Positions 17,201 through 23,049 of a stretch of 64,000 nt of DNA are shown here, in pieces. Numbering within the stretch: the first letter of the stretch is position 1; each line of letters begins with the position of its first letter. The notes under the pieces were generated by a model that saw nothing but the letters and a program-made list of their open reading frames with translations, ran no database searches and had not been told where the DNA came from. The DNA comes from Bacteroidota bacterium (GTDB taxonomy: Bacteria > Bacteroidota > Bacteroidia > Chitinophagales > BACL12). The stretch spans positions 124,001-188,000 of the forward strand of contig JADKAC010000005.1 in the NCBI GenBank assembly GCA_016715425.1, given 5' to 3'. The position numbers were made by a program, and so were the translations under genes.

Positions 17201-17384
17201 TTCTATTACACTAACTGAGTTGGCAGATGTAAGGATTTATGAAATAACCACAGGGAAATTAATTCTTGAAACTAAATCTTTTGATGGCGGAGCATTAAAT
17301 ATTTCATTGTTGCCTGCCGGTAATTATCTCATTGAGATCGTTACACAAAGTTCTATTGAAAGATTGAGCTTGGTTGTAATTTAA
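14211..17384 (+). CDS. T9SS-exported parallel beta-helix repeat protein
   Basis: Start at ATG 14211, giving a signal peptide (FSILVMLFIAGIMPAFA); the 64 upstream in-frame residues are not protein-like. The 1057-residue product opens with ITVSNSLDAGAGSFRDAI, the standard start of choice-of-anchor right-handed beta-helix proteins. From about 14826 to 16580 it contains four tandem units of 145-147 residues, each holding SGSGGGIFN, SRAGGGIEDNSG, PGNGGGVHITGAGN, EGGGLWNGSG and GGGGIFNNGG. It ends with a T9SS sorting domain (VIIYPNPATSDVIS ... LLPAGNYLIEIV). It is presumably an extracellular adhesin or surface fibre; substrate binding is unproven. A terminator follows. Confidence 0.92.
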   Translation: MTQKFTPFSILVMLFIAGIMPAFAASITVSNSLDAGAGSFRDAIIASNSGDTIYFSPSIDGNTIFLSTGEIIIDKSLVIIGNGTSNTFLDGSNNSRILHISSAGNVSIENISFSNGFSVGSGGAILSESSDLFLENIVITNSAAMISGGALYNSLGYVSVSASAFENNIASGAASDEGGGAICNDAGNIEIKDNTTFINNTANGASGSGGAVLNDIGGSLSVQSSSFTNNSASRAGGAIEDNSGSTTTVELLNVTMQLNETGPSPGNGGGVHITGAGNMNVTDGNYSSNSAASEGGGLWNGSGVMTVSGATITMNIANGADATNGGGGIFNNGGTLIVIAGTFIDNNMAPGASGSGGGIFNELNGDLTVTNSIITNNSASRAGGGIEDNSGAATTIYLKNNDLSNNTTGAAPGNGGGLHITGAGNAQISGGTVNGNSASQEGGGLWNGSGTMRVINVMISGNEANGNLADDGGGGIFNNGGILFVQNNTSITNNSANGTSGSGGGIFNNIGGSTTIINSVISSNSSSRAGGGIEDNVGNFLVINNSVLDDNLTSSNPGNGGGVHMTGAGNIRVSGSTITNNTASSEGGGLWNGTGVMIVKNSFIDNNIASGVEATNGGGGIFNNGGAVIVEENTIITNNSADGASGSGGGIFNEVNGNLTVDESIVSSNYASRAGGGLEDNSGSATTVLIRNTTMAENQTGSAPGNGGAIHITGAGNMHIETSDFYLNTAVQEGGGLWNGSGVMTVSNSSITENTATGPLTDDGGGGLFNNGGTLEIFRTTVAGNFATGLNGNGGGVHNNNGNVTITRSTISGNTSASNAGGVFNKGKIRLNANTIVNNTAMNNGGGFAQNLSTDSAAFQSNIIALNTATSGMDLSSSGTIISAGYNLIGQDDASIFAAIATDIEGTFATPTDPQIDALADNGGFGKTHALVCGSPAINTGNPSDNSDDQRGFEVFGLSRDMGSYELQEECFTPDGRLSSVLTPVIIYPNPATSDVISITLTELADVRIYEITTGKLILETKSFDGGALNISLLPAGNYLIEIVTQSSIERLSLVVI
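14826..16583 (+). repeat. four tandem coding repeats of about 441 bp
   Basis: Unit starts, judged by the codons for SGSGG, are 14826, 15267, 15708 and 16143, giving spacings of 441, 441 and 435 bases. The units differ at many synonymous and surface positions but keep every Gly-rich turn, which indicates old duplications under selection for the helix shape. Confidence 0.85.
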
Positions 17385-17407
17385 TCATTTAGTCATCACC
17401 AATATAA

Positions 17408-17442
17408 GCTGCTTCATGGTAAAAAATGAAGCGGCTTTTTTA
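17408..17442 (+). terminator. intrinsic terminator after the beta-helix gene
   Basis: GCTGCTTCAT pairs with ATGAAGCGGC (one G-U pair) across an 8-base loop, followed by six T residues. It lies 23 bases past the stop at 17384 and touches the stop codon of the convergent methyltransferase gene. Confidence 0.82.
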
Positions 17443-18087
17443 TTTCTCCGCCACCTGCATATAATGATCAAAGAAAAATTCGGATTTTAGTTTTTCGGTT
17501 TGCAACATCTTAAATCCATTGTCGGTAATAAAGGCTGCATATTCTTTTAAATCATATTGATGCGGATGTAAAATATCGCCGGGAATTAATCGAAACAGAT
17601 GTTTGAAAAAACTATGATTATGCGCATCAATTGTTACAACTAATTTGCCTCCCGGTTTCACCCATTTGCCAAGAAGCTGATAGCTGTGTTTTATATCTAT
17701 CACATGATTAATTGCATTCATACAAAACACAATATCATATTTGTTATCTGTTGCAAATTGTTCCATCGGTGTATTGAAAAAAGTAACGTAGGGATAATCT
17801 GCAGTTTTAAAATGCGGAAGTGTTTTATTGTAATTATCTAACAGCGGATCTATTGCATCCACTTTACATTGTTGCAGATTCATAAATACACCCGCTGGTC
17901 CACAACCTGCATCCAATACTGACATTCCATTTTCAATGGGACAAACACTCGAAATCTTATCTAACAAACCTTGCCAGTATTTTCTTTTCCATGCATGATA
18001 TTCCTCTACATTTTTTCCCTTCAGATAATTTTCCCACCATTGCAACTCTGCTTTTTGCGCAATATTCCACTTCAGCGTTTTTTTCAT
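17440..18087 (-). CDS. class I SAM-dependent methyltransferase
   Basis: The 215-residue protein has SAM motif I SVLDAGCGPAGVFMNL, the acidic second strand (KVDAIDPLLDNY), motif IV DIVFCMNAINHVID and motif VI WVKPGGKLVVTIDAHN. This is the UbiG/Methyltransf_11 pattern acting on a small molecule; the substrate is unknown. No operon partner is evident, as the next gene upstream on this strand is 73 bases away. Confidence 0.88.
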   Translation of the reverse strand: MKKTLKWNIAQKAELQWWENYLKGKNVEEYHAWKRKYWQGLLDKISSVCPIENGMSVLDAGCGPAGVFMNLQQCKVDAIDPLLDNYNKTLPHFKTADYPYVTFFNTPMEQFATDNKYDIVFCMNAINHVIDIKHSYQLLGKWVKPGGKLVVTIDAHNHSFFKHLFRLIPGDILHPHQYDLKEYAAFITDNGFKMLQTEKLKSEFFFDHYMQVAEK

Positions 18088-18160
18088 TGTGTAATTAAAT
18101 AATTGACAGCGAAGATAAGTGTTGAAAAAAAATAACTACTTAGTAATTTAAGTAAACAAG

Positions 18161-18829
18161 TTATTTTGTTTTTGATGTATCCTGATTCATCATGTAAAAG
18201 AAATTATCTGTATTTACATAATACAGACAAGTATAACTACTGACATTTTCTTTATAATCATTTACAGTTTTAATAAGTCTTTTGCTTTGGCGACCCATAA
18301 ATTTATTCCAATACACAATTATTGTTTCATCATTACAATTTGATTGTGCATCTGGTGTTGGCTCGATTGCAGAATAATAATCGGTAAGTGTATTAACGAG
18401 AAGAGTGGAATCTGATAAATGGGTACGAGGCATGGAGAGTGGTGAAGTTTCAAAGTCACCATATCTATCCCATTTCAAATTTGGAAATCCGCCCACGGTG
18501 CAATTAATCAGTTGAAACTGTATAATGTCTGTGCTGTCAAATCCGTAAATCTGCAAGGGCTGATATAAATCTTTATAAGTGTTACGGCCATTTATCGTTT
18601 TCCCCTCATACGTTTTAATGAAGGATAAATAAGCAGTATCATTTAATACATATAAGTTTGAATCCGGGATATGATATTTTTTTGACTGCTTTATTATTTT
18701 CTCTGTGCTTAAGTGTTTTATATCATTTACTCCCACCATTGCCTTCATTATCGGTTGACAAGAAGAAGTCAATCCCAATAAAAAAACAACTGTTATAATT
18801 TGCCAACAAATTGATTTGCCTTTTTGCAT
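18161..18829 (-). CDS. hypothetical lipoprotein, 222 aa
   Basis: The N-terminus IITVVFLLGLTSSC is a lipoprotein signal with cleavage before Cys. The mature part contains IIKQSKKYHIPDSNLYVLND and CNDETIIVYWNKFMGRQSKR, which in position and spacing recall the strand-helix of thioredoxin-like folds but without a CxxC. I do not recognise a named family and give no function. It is divergent from the DUF2027-Smr gene, with only 20 bases between the two start codons. Confidence 0.7.
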   Translation of the reverse strand: MQKGKSICWQIITVVFLLGLTSSCQPIMKAMVGVNDIKHLSTEKIIKQSKKYHIPDSNLYVLNDTAYLSFIKTYEGKTINGRNTYKDLYQPLQIYGFDSTDIIQFQLINCTVGGFPNLKWDRYGDFETSPLSMPRTHLSDSTLLVNTLTDYYSAIEPTPDAQSNCNDETIIVYWNKFMGRQSKRLIKTVNDYKENVSSYTCLYYVNTDNFFYMMNQDTSKTK

Positions 18830-18841
18830 TGTTTACCTTTG
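18811..18841 (+). promoter_or_regulatory. Bacteroidota-type promoter for the DUF2027-Smr gene
   Basis: TACCTTTG at 18834-18841 fits the -7 element TAnnTTTG of the phylum's main sigma factor, with a TTG at 18811-18813 at the expected 20-base spacing. Transcription would begin within a few bases of the ATG at 18850, giving a very short or absent leader. Confidence 0.45.
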
Positions 18842-18849
18842 TTGATTCA

Positions 18850-19827
18850 ATGACTAAGATAGAAAAAGGCGAACAAGTTTTTATAATCAATACCGGCGAG
18901 TTAGGTGTGTTTGAAGGTTACATGGATAAATTTACTGTTGTGGTGGATATAGATGGTAAATCAAGCACCTTCCATTCTACTGCTGTTGTAAAGGCTTCTG
19001 AGTTTGGTTTAGACCCAAGAAAACAGGAAGTTCAAAAAAATAAAGAACAAGAAAATAAAATTGTACTTCCCCACGGTTTACATTTAGTAATAGTGCCGAT
19101 GCGAAAAATGAATGGTGAAATTGAAAGATTTCAAATGTTAGTTTGTAATCGCCTGAAAGAAAATTTGCTGATGGATTACACTTATTATTTAAGTCAGACA
19201 ACACAGGAAAAAATTAAAAAAGAATTGTTATCCGGAGCTGATTTGAAATTGCATTTTTTTAAAACTGATCAATTAAATGATTTGCCGGTTTGTAGTTTTA
19301 ATTTTTGGGTGAAGAATGCACAGGGATCAACAAATCCTTTCAGCAAAGAATTGAAAATTAAAGCCAAACAATTTTTTACGCAAATGGAAAGTGATGCTTT
19401 TCCTGAAAAGAATTATATCGCATTTGAAATAGTAAAAGAAATTCCTGGCAAACAGGAGAAAATAAAAATTTCGAAAAAAGAGGAGGATGATTTTTGGGAT
19501 ACACATTCTATTAAAAAACAAGAAAATAAAATTATAGAAAAAGCAGCTATGCCCGATCACATAGATTTGCATATTGAGAAGTTGGAAAAGAATAGTGCAT
19601 TGCTGGATAAAGGTGAGATTCTGCATATTCAATTGCGGCATTTCGAACGATTTTTAGATAAAGCAATTAAACATCATGTGCATCGTATTTATGCAATTCA
19701 TGGTATAGGAAAAGGTAAGTTGAAAATAGAGATTGAAAACATTTTAAAACAAACACCGGAAGTGGTTTCCTATAACAATGATTATAATTCGAGGTTTGGA
19801 TATGGTGCCACAGAAATAAATTTATAA
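18850..19827 (+). CDS. DUF2027 and Smr-domain protein
   Basis: This is a 325-residue cytoplasmic protein; the ATG at 18850 is chosen because the extra 13 residues from 18811 would not fit the family. It begins with an SH3-like strand region (GEQVFIINTGELGVFEGYMD), continues through the DUF2027 beta domain (VIVPMRKMNGEIERFQMLV) and ends with a Smr domain (DLHIEKL ... RIYAIHGIGKGKLKIEIENIL, with the HGxGxGxL motif). Smr domains act as nucleases or bind nucleic acid in MutS2. The combination is common in Bacteroidota, and its exact role is unknown. Confidence 0.88.
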   Translation: MTKIEKGEQVFIINTGELGVFEGYMDKFTVVVDIDGKSSTFHSTAVVKASEFGLDPRKQEVQKNKEQENKIVLPHGLHLVIVPMRKMNGEIERFQMLVCNRLKENLLMDYTYYLSQTTQEKIKKELLSGADLKLHFFKTDQLNDLPVCSFNFWVKNAQGSTNPFSKELKIKAKQFFTQMESDAFPEKNYIAFEIVKEIPGKQEKIKISKKEEDDFWDTHSIKKQENKIIEKAAMPDHIDLHIEKLEKNSALLDKGEILHIQLRHFERFLDKAIKHHVHRIYAIHGIGKGKLKIEIENILKQTPEVVSYNNDYNSRFGYGATEINL

Positions 19828-19840
19828 TGTTCTTTAAAAT

Positions 19841-20218
19841 ATCTGCAGGCCGGCCTGTCGTGCTAATTCTTAATTGTTATTAGTGAGGAAAGTCCGGATA
19901 ACAAAGAGCGCCGCACCACCTAACGGGTGGCTGCAATGTTTCGACATTGTGCGAGAAAGTGCCACAGAAAATAACCACCTGATGCAAATTGGGAAAGGGT
20001 GAAAATGTGAGGTAAGAGCTCACGATAATAAGTAGCAATATTTGTTATGGGTAAACCTTGCGGGTTACAATGCCAAATATGCCGGAGTTTTCCGTTTCGA
20101 CGGAAAAGAGGATTGCTCGTCCGAATCTCCGGTGGGTAGGCAGCAGGAGCTATGCAGTGATGTATAGCCTAGATAAATGACAGGATTGAAACAGAATCCG
20201 GCTTATGAGCCTGCAGAT
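19841..20218 (+). ncRNA. rnpB: RNase P RNA component
   Basis: This is the catalytic RNA that trims 5' leaders from tRNA precursors. Conserved core pieces appear in the right order: GAGGAAAGTCCGG near 19884, AGTGCCACAGAAA near 19957, GGTAAGAGCTCAC near 20012, GGGTAAACC near 20049, and TAGATAAATGACAG then ACAGAATCCGGCTTA near the 3' end. The ends close as helix P1: ATCTGCAGGC (19841-19850) pairs with GCCTGCAGAT (20209-20218), followed by a T run acting as terminator. The length of about 378 nt and layout fit bacterial type A RNase P RNA. Confidence 0.96.
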
Positions 20219-20232
20219 TTTTTTTATTTACA

Positions 20233-20424
20233 ATGGAGTTGAATACTGAAATAATTATCTGCCCCTTTTGCGGAATGCCTGCACAAATTGTTTGGGTGCA
20301 TGGTCATGGGCAATGCAGCATTTGTAAAATGGTGTTGGATGAATGTTGTCGTGGTGAACAACAAACAGAAAAAGATAATCAGAATAAAAAAATTGATGAA
20401 AATAAAAACAAGAATGATGAATAA
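20233..20424 (+). CDS. small zinc-ribbon-like protein, 63 aa
   Basis: The protein has two cysteine clusters, CPFCGMP (residues 10-16) and CSICKMVLDECC (about 28-39), suited to bind one zinc ion, and then a highly charged tail rich in Lys, Asn, Glu and Gln. It begins 15 bases after rnpB and overlaps the start of the MORN-repeat gene by a few bases, so it is likely translated together with it. Similar small cysteine proteins are seen in this phylum. The function is not known. Confidence 0.72.
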   Translation: MELNTEIIICPFCGMPAQIVWVHGHGQCSICKMVLDECCRGEQQTEKDNQNKKIDENKNKNDE

Positions 20425-21154
20425 CATTTTAATTGCAATACTTATTTGCAGTACAACAATTATACATGCACAACAAGATACTGTTTTTACGAAAATAGAT
20501 TCCGATAGAAATTTAATTGCGTTTGAAACGACGAATAAAGATTTATCTATTGATAAGGGAACAATTAAGGATGGCAAACTGCATGGTAATTTATTGCATT
20601 ATTTTCCGAATGGTGTATTGATGGGAATGAAACAGTATCGTCATGGTGTGCAAGACGGTGTGCAATTATATTTTGATAAAACCGGTCTTTTATCCAAACA
20701 AGAAAATTATATAAACGATACATTGAATGGTGAAATGCGCACTTATACCACATCTAATAATGTGCGCATTCTTCAACAGAGTCAGTATTATAAAAATGGA
20801 AAATTGGATGGACTTGCAATAGAATATAATAATATGGGTAAAACCAGTTCCGCTGAAGAATATAAAGCGGGAATAAAGAACGGTCGCAGCATTTGGTATT
20901 ATAACAACGGTGAACCTGCAATGGAACAATTTTATGTGAATGGAATCTTAGAGGGAACTCAAACAGTGTATAATATGAATGGCGTTGTTATTTCTCAAGG
21001 TAAAAATAAAAACGGCGCTAAATCCGGAATGTGGTTGGAGTATTTTGATAATGGAAAAGTGAAAAGCGAAGGCAATTATACAGAAGATAATAAAACAGGT
21101 AAATGGAAATATTATGACGAATCCGGAAAGCTGATTAATGAAGAAAATTTATAA
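20417..21154 (+). CDS. exported MORN-repeat protein (YwqK-like)
   Basis: I set the start at ATG 20417 because it gives a clean signal peptide (MNNILIAILICSTTIIHAQ). The mature protein is a series of MORN-type repeats of about 22 residues, seen as DGKLHGNLLHYFPNG, HGVQDGVQLYFDKTG, NGKLDGLAIEYNNMG, AGIKNGRSIWYYNNG, NGILEGTQTVYNMNG, NGAKSGMWLEYFDNG and KTGKWKYYDESG. Such proteins are sometimes labelled YwqK antitoxins, but nothing here supports a toxin pair. A periplasmic or surface beta-sheet scaffold is the safest reading. Confidence 0.87.
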   Translation: MNNILIAILICSTTIIHAQQDTVFTKIDSDRNLIAFETTNKDLSIDKGTIKDGKLHGNLLHYFPNGVLMGMKQYRHGVQDGVQLYFDKTGLLSKQENYINDTLNGEMRTYTTSNNVRILQQSQYYKNGKLDGLAIEYNNMGKTSSAEEYKAGIKNGRSIWYYNNGEPAMEQFYVNGILEGTQTVYNMNGVVISQGKNKNGAKSGMWLEYFDNGKVKSEGNYTEDNKTGKWKYYDESGKLINEENL

Positions 21155-21247
21155 GTGCTTCATTGGCAAAACCGTTGCTTTTAAATTGGGTAATTTTATA
21201 GCTGTTATCAAACACAAATTGTAAAACAAATTTTGAATACAAATCTT

Positions 21248-22603
21248 ATGGCAAATATATTATTGGTAGATGATGAGAAAAGCATTCGCAAAACATTAAA
21301 AGAAATTTTAGAATACGAAGGATACGCTGTGGACGAAGCACAAGATGGTGCGGAAGGTTTGCGCATGATTCAGGATGGTGATTATGATGTGGTGTTGATG
21401 GATATTAAAATGCCGAAGATGGATGGCATGGAAGTGTTGGAGAAAATGCAAAATACCAATGCCGATGTTCCGGTAATTATGATTTCCGGTCATGGCACTT
21501 TAGAAACTGCGGTGGATGCAGTGAAAAAAGGCGCATTTGATTATGTTGCAAAACCACCGGATTTAAATCGCTTATTAATTACAATTCGCAATGCACTTGA
21601 TAAAAGTAATTTGCTGACGGAGACAAAAGTGTTAAAGAGAAAAGTTTCTAAAACAAGAGAAATTATTGGTGACTCACCTGCAATAAAAAAAATAAAAGAT
21701 ACTATTGATCGTGTTGCGCCAACAGATGCAAGAGTTTTAATTACGGGTGATAATGGCACAGGAAAAGAATTAGTAGCAAGATGGATTCACGAACGCAGCA
21801 ATCGCTCCAACGGTCCGCTTATAGAAGTGAATTGTGCGGCCATTCCAAGTGAGTTAATTGAAAGTGAATTATTCGGTCATGAGAAAGGTGCTTTTACATC
21901 AGCAATAAAACAACGCATAGGAAAATTTGAACAGGCAAATGGCGGCACATTATTCTTAGATGAAATTGGCGACATGAGTTTAAGTGCGCAGGCAAAAGTG
22001 TTACGTGCATTGCAGGAAAATAAAATTACCCGTGTGGGTGGGGATAAAGAAATTCCGGTGGATGTGCGTGTGGTTGCTGCAACAAATAAAGATTTAATAA
22101 AAGAGATGGAAGCAAATACATTTCGTATTGACTTATACCATCGCTTAAGTGTAATATTAATTCATGTGCCTTCATTGAATGATCGCAAAGAGGATATACC
22201 ATTGCTTGCAGAACGATTTGTAAAAGAAATTTGTGAAGACTATGGCATGCCCCGTAAAGTAATTACACCAAAGGCAATGCAGGAAATGCAGAACATTGCT
22301 TTTACAGGAAATATTCGTGAGTTGCGCAATGTACTTGAGCGGCTTGTTATTTTAAGCGAACAAAAAATTACAGAAGAAGATGTGCTTGCTTATGGCAATA
22401 CTTCTGCAAGTGGTGGCAGTCCAAAAGACTTATATGAACGCTTCGAAAAATTCCAGGATTTTAAAGATCATATCGAAAAAGAATTTATACTGTTCCGCTT
22501 AAATAAAAACAGTTGGAATGTTTCTAAAACTGCAGAAGAATTAGATATACAACGCTCGCACTTGTATAATAAAATTGAGAAGTACGATTTGAAGAGGGAA
22601 TAG
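21248..22603 (+). CDS. sigma-54-dependent response regulator (NtrC family)
   Basis: The ATG at 21248 is chosen over the TTG at 21233. A receiver domain comes first (ILLVDDEKS, phospho-acceptor Asp52 in VVLMDIKMP), then an AAA+ domain (Walker A GDNGTGKE, ELFGHEKGAFTSA, Walker B GGTLFLDEIGDM, NVRELRN-like GNIRELRNVLERL), and a Fis-type helix-turn-helix at the end (NVSKTAEELDIQRSHLYNKI). It activates sigma-54 promoters when phosphorylated. The sigma-54 contact loop reads GAFTSA, a one-residue change from GAFTGA. No partner kinase is adjacent. Confidence 0.94.
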   Translation: MANILLVDDEKSIRKTLKEILEYEGYAVDEAQDGAEGLRMIQDGDYDVVLMDIKMPKMDGMEVLEKMQNTNADVPVIMISGHGTLETAVDAVKKGAFDYVAKPPDLNRLLITIRNALDKSNLLTETKVLKRKVSKTREIIGDSPAIKKIKDTIDRVAPTDARVLITGDNGTGKELVARWIHERSNRSNGPLIEVNCAAIPSELIESELFGHEKGAFTSAIKQRIGKFEQANGGTLFLDEIGDMSLSAQAKVLRALQENKITRVGGDKEIPVDVRVVAATNKDLIKEMEANTFRIDLYHRLSVILIHVPSLNDRKEDIPLLAERFVKEICEDYGMPRKVITPKAMQEMQNIAFTGNIRELRNVLERLVILSEQKITEEDVLAYGNTSASGGSPKDLYERFEKFQDFKDHIEKEFILFRLNKNSWNVSKTAEELDIQRSHLYNKIEKYDLKRE

Positions 22604-22984
22604 ATTATAATGTTATCACAGTGTTACCCGGAGGGAACTCTGAGATGTGAGGTCTTCGTTATTCAATAACCACTTTTTGAGAAAAAACTATTTGTCCATT
22701 TCTGTCCAAGGTTGGCGTCCCCAACCTTATTCAAGATAATTTTTTACCACATAGATTTTTTTAGAATTAGCAAATGTGTTGATTAGCCGATTAGCTATTG
22801 AAAAAATATTACACTGAGTTTAGCAGAGTATTCACGGAGAGCCATCGGCTCTGTAAATTTTGCAACTTCGGACTTCAGTCCGAAGAAATAAACTTAAAAT
22901 AAAACATGAAGAGCCGTAAGCTCGATGCATATATTTTGAGAAGGATTGGCCACCAACCTTGGAGAAACATTATTCGGGACACTT
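22604..22984. repeat. intergenic region packed with small hairpins
   Basis: No gene is seen. There are at least five short palindromes: AAGGTTGG-N5-CCAACCTT at 22708-22728, AGAGCC-ATC-GGCTCT at 22838-22852, CTTCGGACT-TC-AGTCCGAAG at 22866-22885, GAGC-N5-GCTC at 22911-22923 and an imperfect AAGGATTGG/CCAACCTT at about 22941-22960. An ATTAGCCGATTAGC unit at about 22785 recurs (opposite strand) near 9376. These look like degenerate extragenic palindromic elements. Confidence 0.6.
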
Positions 22985-23040
22985 AAAAAAAAATGCAGCC
23001 ACGAACCTGCCTACCGGCCAGGCAGGTTCGTGGCTGCATT
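22985..23040 (-). terminator. intrinsic terminator with a 21-bp perfect stem
   Basis: Arms at 22992-23012 and 23020-23040 are perfectly complementary over 21 bp, with the 7-base loop ACCGGCC. On the minus strand the stem is followed by nine T residues (22993-22985), so it ends the transcript of the large T9SS gene whose stop is 10 bases upstream. The stem is far richer in GC than its surroundings. Confidence 0.85.
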
Positions 23041-23049
23041 TCTCGCCCT

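Noticed and set aside
20417..21154. Toxin-antitoxin pair based on YwqK-like annotation
   Set aside because: The protein is exported and the small partner is a zinc-ribbon-like protein; no toxin family is recognisable.
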